Source: Bacteroidales bacterium
GTDB taxonomy: Bacteria; Bacteroidota; Bacteroidia; Bacteroidales; VadinHA17
Reading direction: 5' to 3'
Assembly: GCA_009881065.1 (NCBI GenBank)
Contig: WXFE01000052.1
Span: forward strand, 1 to 64,000
DNA: 64,000 nt
Each line of letters opens with the position of its first letter. Position 1 is the stretch's first letter. The position numbers and the translations under genes are program-made. Shown here in pieces: positions 25,329-34,196 of this stretch. The notes under the pieces are model-generated. The model was not told where the DNA came from. It saw only the letters and a program-made list of their open reading frames with translations, and made no database searches.

Positions 25329-27091
25329 GAGAGTGACTGTTTGCCGGTTTGAGGAGTGCCATAATACTTAATGAGAAAATACCCTGATATTATTACCAGC
25401 AAAAGACCTGAGGAAACAATGATCCAGTTTTTTACAAATACCGCGTTTGTAGCCATTGCAATTCCGAGACAGGCAAGGATACCGCAGATACAATTGAATA
25501 TCTGTCTTCTCAGGCTCTCGGAAGGGGGTTTCAGGTGAGGCCTGCCGGCTATGAATTTCTTCCATCCGGCAGGAGGTGCGCACCTTTGATAAAAAGTTTC
25601 CAGCACTTTGTCTGATTCTCTGGGAGTAAGAAGGGCTATCCCGGCAACTGTTGCCAGGGCTATCAGAAACAGCATTCCCGTTCCCTGCCATATGGGTTTA
25701 CTCTGGAAATCAAGGATGAACCAGAACAGTATTGCAAGAGGGAGTCCCAGAACCGTGGCAGCAAGCTCTCCCCATGCATTGAACCTTGGCCAGAAGAACC
25801 TGAAATATGCCAGTGGCAGCCAGAATATCACAACCACAGAATTGATAAAGATAAACCAGCTTACCATATTATCAACAAAGAAGATTGCAATGAGCGCTGA
25901 TGCTATGAATATTGCAGCTGTTGTCAGCCGGCTGATGATTATCTCTCGTTTCCGGCTGCTCTCAGGGTGAATCTGCTTGTAGAAATCATTGACTATAAAG
26001 CTGCTTCCCCAGTTCAGCAGTGCACTTAACGTGGAGGTGAAAGCAGCTACCTCCGTGGCAATAAGAAGCCCCACGAAACCTATCGGAAGGTTACTTGCCT
26101 TGACCAGCTCGCCCCACGCGTAAGCAGGATCTGCGATTGTTTTCAATGTCCCTTTTGCCCGTGCCGGGTCTATATTCATATCGCCGGTGGTAAACAAAGT
26201 AATGCATATTGTACCCAGCCCTACCAGAGGTATTATTCTGACACTTAGCGATATGAATGCGCTGAAAAACTGCCCCCCGATAGCATGCCTTTCACTTTTG
26301 GCAGCCATGAACCGCTGCGCAGTCATCCCTTCGCCTGCAGTAGGTGAGCCTGCAAAGAAAAGGCCAAGTATCACGAACATAAGCAATGTCAGGGGAGGAG
26401 TGACCTGAGAGACCGGACTGAGAGACAATGTCTCCGGTCTTATTTCGGCTACCCTTGCCAGGATAGCATTCCATCCGCCAAACTGAGGGATGATAATAAA
26501 CAGGAACAGGAGGCTGCCGGCAAGCATTATGATCATTTGTATCACTGATACCATCACCGAACCCATCAGTCCGCCCGCTAATGTGTAAATCAGCGTTATT
26601 GTTCCGAATATGATCAGTATTGCAGGTACTGACAGCGGTAACAACGGTGCCACAGTCTTGCCAAAAAAGGCTGTAATGTATGCTATATTTATTATTGCAA
26701 ACAGACACATTACAATAGCATAGAATCTTCGTGCAATTACTGACATTCTCCCGCCATACCTGAGCGATATCAGTTCAGCAGTGGTGACTATTTTCATCCG
26801 TTGCCACATTTTTGACCAGATAATGGCCACAAGTGGCATCCAGATGATCCACTGAGCCCACCACAGCCAGTTGCCCGCGAAACCATACATGAATATGAGC
26901 ATTACAAAGGCGCCGAGGCCGGACTGATAGGTGGAAGCATTGGAAATGCCGAGTGACCACCATGAAAGATTCCTGTTGGCGGTAAAGAATCCTTCCTGAC
27001 CTTTCTTTGCTGCTGATTTTGTAAACATCATTCCCACAGCCATCGTGGCCAGAGTGAGCACTATAAGTATTATCCAGTCAGCCGTATTCAT
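25325..27091 (-). CDS. Sodium:solute symporter (SSS family), second copy
   Basis: A membrane protein of about 588 residues with 13-14 predicted segments, longer than its neighbour at 21324. The start ATG at 27091 (MNTADWIILIVL) is preferred over a TTG two codons upstream. It shows the SSS features KKGQEGFFTANRNLSWWSLGISNASTY (here split over a loop and helix) and a cytoplasmic loop with TTAELISLRYGG. Its stop overlaps the GH84 start by four bases. Having two distinct SSS porters in one operon suggests two released products, for example different amino sugars or a sugar and an amino-sugar derivative. Confidence 0.87.
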   Translation of the reverse strand: MNTADWIILIVLTLATMAVGMMFTKSAAKKGQEGFFTANRNLSWWSLGISNASTYQSGLGAFVMLIFMYGFAGNWLWWAQWIIWMPLVAIIWSKMWQRMKIVTTAELISLRYGGRMSVIARRFYAIVMCLFAIINIAYITAFFGKTVAPLLPLSVPAILIIFGTITLIYTLAGGLMGSVMVSVIQMIIMLAGSLLFLFIIIPQFGGWNAILARVAEIRPETLSLSPVSQVTPPLTLLMFVILGLFFAGSPTAGEGMTAQRFMAAKSERHAIGGQFFSAFISLSVRIIPLVGLGTICITLFTTGDMNIDPARAKGTLKTIADPAYAWGELVKASNLPIGFVGLLIATEVAAFTSTLSALLNWGSSFIVNDFYKQIHPESSRKREIIISRLTTAAIFIASALIAIFFVDNMVSWFIFINSVVVIFWLPLAYFRFFWPRFNAWGELAATVLGLPLAILFWFILDFQSKPIWQGTGMLFLIALATVAGIALLTPRESDKVLETFYQRCAPPAGWKKFIAGRPHLKPPSESLRRQIFNCICGILACLGIAMATNAVFVKNWIIVSSGLLLVIISGYFLIKYYGTPQTGKQSLS

Positions 27092-27129
27092 TCTCAATTC
27101 ATTAATGTTTTGACAAAGGGATATTTAAT

Positions 27130-28467
27130 TTATGCTTCAATAAGCCTGCTGATCATTTCAGTCGCTTCATTCATGTAAATCTCTTCAATCTTATCAGTAA
27201 GTGGCGAGGGTAATATCTCATATATATATGCCTGATCTGCTTCATAACCCTTTTTCTCAAAGACATCAGCCGTGGGTATATAAGCTCCTGTCCCGTGGGC
27301 ATAGGCAATACAGATAAGATTGTAATCTGAGAATCTCTTTTTCAGTTCAATCTGATACCTGACAAATAACTCTCCCTGTGTGAAGAAGAATATTGTATTT
27401 CCAATCTTCCAGGCATTTACCCTGATATGGAAAGAGTTCTCAACCTCACCGCGGTCAATCATTTTATAAACTTCCTCTTCCCAGTGTTTGAGCATATCTT
27501 TCCATGTAAAGAACTCGGTGATATCATCAGCCTTTCTTCTGACTTCGGCAGCTATGTGCTCTTTTGTGATATTCTGATCTCTGAATGGCACACTGATAAA
27601 ACCGGCAGTTGTTTTCAGGTCTGCCTCTCCTGAAGCGTCATAAAGCGTTGATTCAATGACGGCTTTTCCCAGTTGTTCACCTACGCGGTCAGTATTTGCC
27701 GGGTCACTGAAATGTGCTTCGCGGGGATTCAGGTCACCGGCTGCACCGTTTACGAAAATTGCCATTCCTCCAAAGCTCTTTTCAACTGCCTCACGTGCAC
27801 TGCCAGGGTAATCGGTTGAGACGAACAGGCTCTCATACCCGAGTGTTACCGGGTGACATGCATAATTAAAGAGCGTGACTTTGCGGGTTCCGTCTTCATC
27901 TGAGAGTTGCACTATTCCCACCTCTTCATCACGCAGCCCGTCAGGGTCACCAACACGATATGCCATTCCTCCTCCTTCGGGCTTTACATCACGCCGTGCC
28001 ATATTTATTTTGCACAGGCCTTTGCCCGTCTTTAATCTGGCAACCCGGAAGCCCTGCTGATCTATTATAGTATTTATCGCATTATCAGCTATCTGCTGTG
28101 ATGCATATTCAATATAACGGTCATTTGCTTCATGCTTCCCGTATTCCATCGCGGGAGCCGAATGAGTATGAATGGATGTTATCAGGATGCTGTCAGAGCT
28201 TATTCCTGTCGCGCTGGCTATACGGTCAGTGACAGCCCTGATAATTGCAGGGTATACATCCATCAGATCATTGACAATGAGACATGCAATAGTGTTTTCC
28301 TTCCTTAAAACCAGACACCGGCTTGTGAGCGGTCTGTGAACCTCTCCGGAGAGGCCTTTGCGATTGGCAAATCCTCCAAGAAGAAGAGGTTCTTTCGGTG
28401 TGATGTCTGACAAATTGTAATTGAACAGGAGATCAGTCATATTTCTGTTTTGATCAGAGTGAATCAT
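27130..28467 (-). CDS. Neutral/alkaline ceramidase-like hydrolase, no signal peptide
   Basis: A 445-residue protein resembling the N-terminal zinc-hydrolase domain of neutral ceramidases. It has ITPKEPLLLGGF near the start, TSIHTHSAP (zinc-type histidines), NYACHPVTLG and the hallmark VNGAAGDLNPR. True ceramidases are exported and longer (about 650-750 residues) with a C-terminal immunoglobulin-like domain. This one has neither, so it is probably cytoplasmic and may act on an N-acyl bond in a sugar or another small molecule; that is inference. A second ATG at 28440 is an equally possible start. It is the fourth gene of a run with DegT, Gfo/Idh and AGE genes. Confidence 0.75.
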   Translation of the reverse strand: MIHSDQNRNMTDLLFNYNLSDITPKEPLLLGGFANRKGLSGEVHRPLTSRCLVLRKENTIACLIVNDLMDVYPAIIRAVTDRIASATGISSDSILITSIHTHSAPAMEYGKHEANDRYIEYASQQIADNAINTIIDQQGFRVARLKTGKGLCKINMARRDVKPEGGGMAYRVGDPDGLRDEEVGIVQLSDEDGTRKVTLFNYACHPVTLGYESLFVSTDYPGSAREAVEKSFGGMAIFVNGAAGDLNPREAHFSDPANTDRVGEQLGKAVIESTLYDASGEADLKTTAGFISVPFRDQNITKEHIAAEVRRKADDITEFFTWKDMLKHWEEEVYKMIDRGEVENSFHIRVNAWKIGNTIFFFTQGELFVRYQIELKKRFSDYNLICIAYAHGTGAYIPTADVFEKKGYEADQAYIYEILPSPLTDKIEEIYMNEATEMISRLIEA

Positions 28468-28481
28468 TTTACGGCAGCTGA

Positions 28482-29702
28482 TTATTGAAGATTAGCTTTT
28501 ATTTTACGGATAGCTTCAGCAATCATTTCCATATCCTTTCTTTCACCGAGGAACACGTTCTGCGTTATCCACATGCCTTTTTCATGGCAGGCTTCTTCAC
28601 ATACGGGGCATGAGACATCAGTGTAGGAAACAGAATCGGGAATTACATAGGAGAAGAAGTTCTTTTTCTGAAATACCGGTTGCCTGTAGATTGGTTCAGG
28701 GTACCCCATGAAACAGGGCACACCTTCAGCGGCAAGTAATTCAGCAAACTCCTTTTTTGAGATGTTATTGAACTTTGATCTGTCATATTTGAACGGGAAT
28801 AGATGATATGAATGCTTTGTCGCCTCAGGTGCCCTCAGGAGAGGAGTTATCCCATCTATTTCATTCAGCAGTTCACTCAGGTAGAGCCCATTGCTGTCAC
28901 GTTTAACAACTTCTTCCTCAAGGCGTTCGAGCTGAATGAGCAGCAGTGCTGCCTGGAATTGTGTCATCCTGTAGTTGCATCCCAGGTTAAAGTGTTCATA
29001 CCAGGCGCCGCCGGGCTTACGGCCGACATTATGCAATGATGAAATTTTTTCATGAAGTGTGTCATCATCAGTAACGGCTATGCCTCCTTCACCACTGCAC
29101 ATATTTTTTGATGACTGGAAGCTGAAGCATCCTGTATGGCCTATGGAACCGAGTTTTCTGTTCCTGTATTCAGCGCCGTGGGCATGGCATGCATCCTCTA
29201 TAACATAAAGGTTGTGCCTGGCGGCAATTTCCATGATCTTATCCATGGCACATGCATTCCCCGCGAAATGGACAGGAATGATGGCTTTTGTCCTGGGTGT
29301 AATGGCTTCTTCAATTTTGTCAGGATCAATATTATATGTGTCAGGATCAATATCCACGAAGACCGGAACGCAGTTCACCTCAATCACTACAGATGCTGTT
29401 GCTATGAATGACATCGGAGGAACAATGATCTCATCACCCGGTTTTACTCCGGCAGCCATGAGTGACAGCCTGAGGGCAACTGAGCCGTTCACTACGGCAA
29501 CGGCATGTTTAACACCCAGGTAGTCGGCAAATGCCTTCTCAAATCTTGAGACACTGCTCTCAGGGTCAGAAGTGATCCCCCAGACACCGCTTTCAACCAC
29601 CTTTTTTAAAGCCTGAATCTCTTTTTCGCCATAAACCGGCCATGGAAAACTCCTGCCAATTGTCTTGTTGCCACCGTAGTAAGCAAGTTTCTCTTTTCCC
29701 AT
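28482..29702 (-). CDS. DegT/DnrJ/EryC1/StrS-family PLP aminotransferase
   Basis: A 406-residue fold-type I PLP enzyme. VNGSVALRLSL binds the phosphate, EDACHAHGAE (Asp170) contacts the pyridine nitrogen, and FSFQSSKNMCSGEGG holds the Schiff-base lysine (Lys199). The family interconverts keto and amino sugars, usually in nucleotide-sugar synthesis. In a catabolic locus beside a Gfo/Idh dehydrogenase it may act on a keto-sugar, in the manner of a 3-keto-glucose-6-P aminotransferase; this is an inference. It is cytoplasmic, with short spacings to both neighbours (14 and 34 bp). Confidence 0.88.
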   Translation of the reverse strand: MGKEKLAYYGGNKTIGRSFPWPVYGEKEIQALKKVVESGVWGITSDPESSVSRFEKAFADYLGVKHAVAVVNGSVALRLSLMAAGVKPGDEIIVPPMSFIATASVVIEVNCVPVFVDIDPDTYNIDPDKIEEAITPRTKAIIPVHFAGNACAMDKIMEIAARHNLYVIEDACHAHGAEYRNRKLGSIGHTGCFSFQSSKNMCSGEGGIAVTDDDTLHEKISSLHNVGRKPGGAWYEHFNLGCNYRMTQFQAALLLIQLERLEEEVVKRDSNGLYLSELLNEIDGITPLLRAPEATKHSYHLFPFKYDRSKFNNISKKEFAELLAAEGVPCFMGYPEPIYRQPVFQKKNFFSYVIPDSVSYTDVSCPVCEEACHEKGMWITQNVFLGERKDMEMIAEAIRKIKANLQ

Positions 29703-29736
29703 CTGATTATCTGTTTTTAAGCGATTGTTTGTTCCC

Positions 29737-30777
29737 TTACAGCGAAACAGTCATTCCTGTCCGCGCACTTTTATAAATTGCTTCTATTATTTCAACTGCT
29801 TTCGCAGCTTCTTCAGCATCTATCACCGGAGGCCGGCCCGTTTCCAAAGCCTCAACCATATCGGATATCTGCCTGATGTGGCCTGTGTCCTTTATTGCTT
29901 TCGGGTCTGTAACACCTCCTCCTACAGTCTCCTCTCCTGAAAAGCGAAGCCTTATTTCATTGTCCAGGTCGCTCTCTTCACTAAATTCCCATTTTACTAT
30001 TGTCTCTTCCTCTGTTATCACGGAGCCGCCTGTGCCAAGGATTTCCATCCGTTTGTAGGAACCCGGGAAAACAGCAGTTGATGCTTCTATAACGCCAAGA
30101 GCTCCGTTCTCAAACCGGAGGGTTGCAACAGCAGTATCTTCAACATCAAGATCGTGATGTCCCAGCATGGCTGAGAATGCACTCACTTCTTTAACCTCTC
30201 CCATCATCCATCTGAGGAGATCAACCGAGTGAATAGCCTGGTTCATTACAGCTCCTCCTCCGCTTATTTCCGGATCACCCCTCCATTTAACCTGGTCATA
30301 GTATGTCTGGCTGCGGAACCATTTCACATACACATCACCCATAATCATTTTGCCAAAGCGTCCGGACTCAACAGCCTTCCTGACCTCCATGTTTATGTCA
30401 AGGAATCTCATGGGGAAGATACCTGCCACAAGGACATTCTTTTTCTTTGCTGCCTCAATAATGGTTCTGCAGCGACTTACCGTTACCTCAAGGGGTTTTT
30501 CTATTATACAGTGCCTGCCTGCATCAATGGCCAGCAGGGCAGGCTCCAGGTGGGTTCCGGAAGGAGTGCAGATACATACTATTTCAATCTCCGGGGAGTT
30601 GACCAGGGCACTGGCAGAATCAAATACATTGCAGTTGAATTGTTCGCCGAATGCATGTGCCTTATCCCTGACGATATCAGTAACGCCTGCCAGATGAGCA
30701 TTCGCAATTGTGCCTATTGCCCTTGCATGCACTGCCGCAATATCTCCCGTACCTATTATTCCAAAACCATGATCCAT
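29737..30777 (-). CDS. Gfo/Idh/MocA-family oxidoreductase
   Basis: A 346-residue NAD(P)-dependent sugar dehydrogenase. The Rossmann motif is GIIGTGDIAAVHARAI (6-21). The family EKP motif is at 93-95 (IIEKPLEV), where the Lys takes part in catalysis. The C-terminal alpha/beta domain includes GGGAVMNQAIHSVDLLRWM, with the substrate-site His. The substrate is probably a sugar or aminosugar; the DegT gene just downstream suggests an oxidise-then-aminate pair, or the reverse in catabolism. It is cytoplasmic. Confidence 0.88.
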   Translation of the reverse strand: MDHGFGIIGTGDIAAVHARAIGTIANAHLAGVTDIVRDKAHAFGEQFNCNVFDSASALVNSPEIEIVCICTPSGTHLEPALLAIDAGRHCIIEKPLEVTVSRCRTIIEAAKKKNVLVAGIFPMRFLDINMEVRKAVESGRFGKMIMGDVYVKWFRSQTYYDQVKWRGDPEISGGGAVMNQAIHSVDLLRWMMGEVKEVSAFSAMLGHHDLDVEDTAVATLRFENGALGVIEASTAVFPGSYKRMEILGTGGSVITEEETIVKWEFSEESDLDNEIRLRFSGEETVGGGVTDPKAIKDTGHIRQISDMVEALETGRPPVIDAEEAAKAVEIIEAIYKSARTGMTVSL

Positions 30778-30823
30778 GACTATATGTTTTTAAAACAGTT
30801 TGAAGGTTCAGTATTCGTAATAT

Positions 30824-32185
30824 TCAGGTATCAATAGAATCCTTGTTTCCGGGGAATAATGGTCTGTTCCCGTTCTTCAGAATCCTTTCGAGGCTTAAGA
30901 TATTCAGCATCAGATGTCGCGGATGGTGATAGTTTTCAATTCTTTCATACTCTTCAACGAAGGTCATCTTCCTGTCTCCGCTAAAGTTCCACAGCGGGAA
31001 TCCGTGCTTCTTCAGAGGATAATTCTCCATCACATAATTATAAGTTTTTTCAAACCAGCAGAAAGCCCATGGATCAGCAGTATGCTCTATCATGTTCATT
31101 GTTCCGATAAGCAATTCAGCCTGTTCCCAAAGGACCTTGTCAACCTGCCAGATATTCAGGTCAATGTTCTCAAGACACCTGAACAGGCCTCCGTAAACAT
31201 CATCCCACGCAACTTCAGTGTGGCGCTTAAGCCTTTTCACGGCAAGATCATACAGCCCTTTGTCTTTTCTTCTCAAGGCTTCATCCATTACCATCCAGAG
31301 CACCTCAATTATATGTCCGGCATAACAGAACTGCGAGAAGGGTCCTTCGGGCACTGTCATATCATGATTAAGCACCTCTATCATCAGGTCAAACTCCGGC
31401 ATATAGTGCTTATTCATCAATGCGTCAATACACCTGTCAGCAATATTTTCAATGGCAGGGTCCTCCTTTACACAGAGTAATGTTGTTGCAACTTTCAGGA
31501 ATACCATCCAGTGTCCGAGGATTCTTGGCCCGGTTAACTGATCAGCATCAGGTCCGTAGGTCACCGCATGCAGGTAATCTGCACGGTCATAGAGATTAAA
31601 ACATGATATGACAATTTCTTTTGATATGTCATAATATTTCTGGTCACCGGTTGCCTTTGAGAATTCTGCCAGCCCTTCTGCAATGAACAGGTTTCCGTAA
31701 ATATCCGGTAATGTGCCTGTGATCGGCTGACCTTCACGTGTATATGACCACGGCCAGAATTCACCATCGGCAGGTCTCATCCCCAGTAACAGCTCCGTGG
31801 TTTTGCGGGCAATCTCCAGGTGGGAGGGATCATTGCCCAGGTTATTGTAGAGAAAGGAGTAAACCCATAATCCCCTTCCATCATACCATGCTCTCTTGGT
31901 GGTTGAAAGGAGATTCCCCCTGCGGTCAGCATGGGTCATAAAGCCTCCTCTTTCATGGTCAACAACGTGTTTATCCATGAAAGGAAGAAAATCATCATAC
32001 AGGTATGATCTGTAATTTTCAAGCAGTTCCCGGACAGTTAATCCGGCGATAGCAGAGATTGTCATTTTTTTTTGTTTTTCTTTCCTGTCAGATACTCTTT
32101 CCGGAGTGCCGCCGGCGGAACAACCAGGTAGTATGGCAGAAAAAGCAAGCGCTCCCGATGTACCAATAAAACCTCTTCGTTTCAT
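30824..32185 (-). CDS. AGE-family epimerase, exported (Tat-type lipoprotein)
   Basis: About 453 residues of the N-acylglucosamine 2-epimerase / cellobiose 2-epimerase (alpha/alpha)6 barrel. The internal ATG at 32185 is chosen because it opens MKRRGFIGTSGALAFSAILPGC, a twin-arginine signal with a lipobox, and because the longer frame runs through a promoter element. Barrel motifs include ERGGFMTHADRRGN, TKRAWYDGRGLWVYS and AYGNM-like helices seen as YGNLFIAEGLAEF, plus the catalytic-type His in FCYAGHIIEV. Known AGE enzymes are cytoplasmic and turn GlcNAc into ManNAc or epimerise disaccharides, so an exported one is notable. It heads the run toward nagB. Confidence 0.82.
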   Translation of the reverse strand: MKRRGFIGTSGALAFSAILPGCSAGGTPERVSDRKEKQKKMTISAIAGLTVRELLENYRSYLYDDFLPFMDKHVVDHERGGFMTHADRRGNLLSTTKRAWYDGRGLWVYSFLYNNLGNDPSHLEIARKTTELLLGMRPADGEFWPWSYTREGQPITGTLPDIYGNLFIAEGLAEFSKATGDQKYYDISKEIVISCFNLYDRADYLHAVTYGPDADQLTGPRILGHWMVFLKVATTLLCVKEDPAIENIADRCIDALMNKHYMPEFDLMIEVLNHDMTVPEGPFSQFCYAGHIIEVLWMVMDEALRRKDKGLYDLAVKRLKRHTEVAWDDVYGGLFRCLENIDLNIWQVDKVLWEQAELLIGTMNMIEHTADPWAFCWFEKTYNYVMENYPLKKHGFPLWNFSGDRKMTFVEEYERIENYHHPRHLMLNILSLERILKNGNRPLFPGNKDSIDT

Positions 32186-32211
32186 CCCTGATATAATTTT
32201 TATAGGGTTGC

Positions 32212-32285
32212 ATGGAGCCGTGCATGATTGAGCATGAATTGGGTTCATAATTTTTCCTGTTCAGGATCAATCATGTGAATTCCAT
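32212..32285 (-). promoter_or_regulatory. 74-bp divergent dyad element, copy E
   Basis: The plus strand opens ATGGAGCCGTGCATGATTGA and closes ATCATGTGAATTCCAT. It ends 26 bp upstream of the chosen ATG at 32185, with CCCTATAAAAATT between. The arms and spacing match the 66-bp copies, but it is 8 bp longer and lacks the AACAGGTGTTT core. Another near copy of the gene-proximal end (CAGTCATGTAAGTCTCAT, 32361-32378) lies in the same gap. Confidence 0.55.
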
Positions 32286-32426
32286 TTGTTTATTTATGCA
32301 TATTTCATTGTCGGTCTGTAAGTTATATGAAATAAAAAATCATCTCATTTTGAAAATTGCCAGTCATGTAAGTCTCATTCTCTTTTCATTATTGTTTATG
32401 CCGTGTTTAATGCCACTCCGGAGAGG

Positions 32427-34175
32427 TTAATTCTTTGCCAGTACAAATTTTCGTGATTCATGGCTTTCAGAGGTTTCAATCAGAAAATGATAAACTCCGT
32501 CAGCCAGGCCTGAAACGTCAAAATCCTCAGAGTAGGAGCCCGGTGGCTGAGAGGGATAATTTATCCTGTCAATCAGGGCACCGTTATAGTCAAACAGTCG
32601 TATAATAACATTCGTGTTTCCTGTAATCTTGTAGTTGATGGTGATTCTTGATGAAGCCGGGTTTGGGTATATCTTGTCAATAATACCGGTCTTTTCATTG
32701 CCGTCAACCGGTTTACCTGTTCCTGTAGTCAGCCTGTTACAGGTAAACACCACTTCGCGGGTGTCGCCTTTCTTTAAGGGATCAAGCCCTTTATACCATA
32801 TATACAACAGAACAAAGTTTTCCTGTACAACAGCAGTAATGGCATCGGTTGACAGTATGTCTATGCCGGTTGCAGTGAAGGGGAGGATCATCGCGGGATG
32901 CCTGTTGCCCCATTTGCCATTGGTTCCCGGTTCACCGTCATCGTTCATGGTCACACGGTATTTTACAGTATCCTTCAAAGGACCGTGAGTGATGATCAGT
33001 TCATTTGTGACAAGCGGCTGCCGGTATTGACCTTCATGGCTCATTTTAAAGATCTTCCCCGGGTCACCATAGAAGGCAGAACCGTTCAGATCAACAGGTG
33101 AAACTCCCGGAGTGTTGTTGAGGAGATCAAACTGCAGGGCAATATTTGACAGAAACCATGATTCAGACCAGGTGTTTTCCCTTGACATCCTGTAGTAGTA
33201 GGCTCTGGTACCGCCATGCTGATATGAATTGGCTGTCTCATCAATCACGTATCCGGTATAGGCAAACGCGCCGCCTTTATTCATCCAGGCAGGCGCCATG
33301 CAGCCATCATTCAATATCTGACCGATGTTACAGTTGCCAAGGCCAAAGTATATTTTGGGATTGGCAGAACTGATCGGGTGATAAGTGCCGGCAGCTGACG
33401 CACCTGTCAGGACATGGCTCCCGGACCTGAACAAACCTTCCGGGCTTTTGGCGGGATAATGTAGTTGCCACAGGTTATAGCTTCCGTGTCCGCTGGTTAT
33501 AAATATATCAACAGGAGCATTGTCAAGTGAGTCAATCCCGGAATTGATCATTGAAACGAGCCATGATGTACGGTCAGTTGGCGCGGAGGTATATGACCTT
33601 ACAAGGATTGAATCAGGGTGTTTGACATAAAAAAGCCCGGAGGTTGCCTCATGGGTACTCAGCCCCTGGGTGTAGTACTCAAGGTCACTGCTGACAGTCC
33701 CGCTGAGGAGTGTTCTGGTAAGATGCGTGACCGTGTCTGCAGCAATCCTGTAGGCATCTTCCGGATATCCCGTGAGAACACTCCAGATAACATCTGTATA
33801 AGGATCATCATCGAGTGACCGGGTAAAGGGATGAAGTGTGCCTGATATAAATGAAGGTAATGCCGTGCTCATGTCACAGACAAAGCAGATATGAGTGGGG
33901 CGATAGGAAATGACTGCGTCCTTCACTTCAGACAAAGAGGTTTCCCATGTGAAGAGGCGACCTTTATAAGATGAAGAAAGAGTATCACAAACCTGCTTCC
34001 ACCTGGTTATATTCCAGGTGCCCTGCTTGATCACAATTGCATAGCGCAGATCAGGTAATGGCTCCGGTTGACTGAAGCTGGTGTTGCAGAAGATGAAAAC
34101 AGATAAAAGAGAGACAAGAAATGCTGCCCTTCCGGATTCTGTTATTCTGCCACTGTCACACCTGCCTGTTTTCAT
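32427..34175 (-). CDS. Exported clan-CD (gingipain-like) cysteine peptidase homologue with type IX sorting tail
   Basis: A 582-residue protein with an N-terminal signal (about 15-36) and a caspase/gingipain-like domain. The predicted dyad is His230 in FITSGHGS and Cys282 in GLGNCNIG, each after a hydrophobic strand as in clan CD. A beta domain follows, and the last 90 residues (from IYPNPASSRITINY to FVLAKN) are a type A sorting domain of the type IX secretion system, so the protein should reach the cell surface. Within a glycan locus it may trim protein from a glycoprotein or peptidoglycan-like substrate. Overall similarity to true gingipains is low, so activity is not certain. Confidence 0.75.
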   Translation of the reverse strand: MKTGRCDSGRITESGRAAFLVSLLSVFIFCNTSFSQPEPLPDLRYAIVIKQGTWNITRWKQVCDTLSSSYKGRLFTWETSLSEVKDAVISYRPTHICFVCDMSTALPSFISGTLHPFTRSLDDDPYTDVIWSVLTGYPEDAYRIAADTVTHLTRTLLSGTVSSDLEYYTQGLSTHEATSGLFYVKHPDSILVRSYTSAPTDRTSWLVSMINSGIDSLDNAPVDIFITSGHGSYNLWQLHYPAKSPEGLFRSGSHVLTGASAAGTYHPISSANPKIYFGLGNCNIGQILNDGCMAPAWMNKGGAFAYTGYVIDETANSYQHGGTRAYYYRMSRENTWSESWFLSNIALQFDLLNNTPGVSPVDLNGSAFYGDPGKIFKMSHEGQYRQPLVTNELIITHGPLKDTVKYRVTMNDDGEPGTNGKWGNRHPAMILPFTATGIDILSTDAITAVVQENFVLLYIWYKGLDPLKKGDTREVVFTCNRLTTGTGKPVDGNEKTGIIDKIYPNPASSRITINYKITGNTNVIIRLFDYNGALIDRINYPSQPPGSYSEDFDVSGLADGVYHFLIETSESHESRKFVLAKN

Positions 34176-34196
34176 TTCAGATACTTGCCAGACTGT

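Noticed and set aside
32361-32378. Further copy of the dyad arm (CAGTCATGTAAGTCTCAT)
   Set aside because: It matches only one arm, points away from the nearest start codon and has no paired partner at 66 bp, so it is not counted as a copy.
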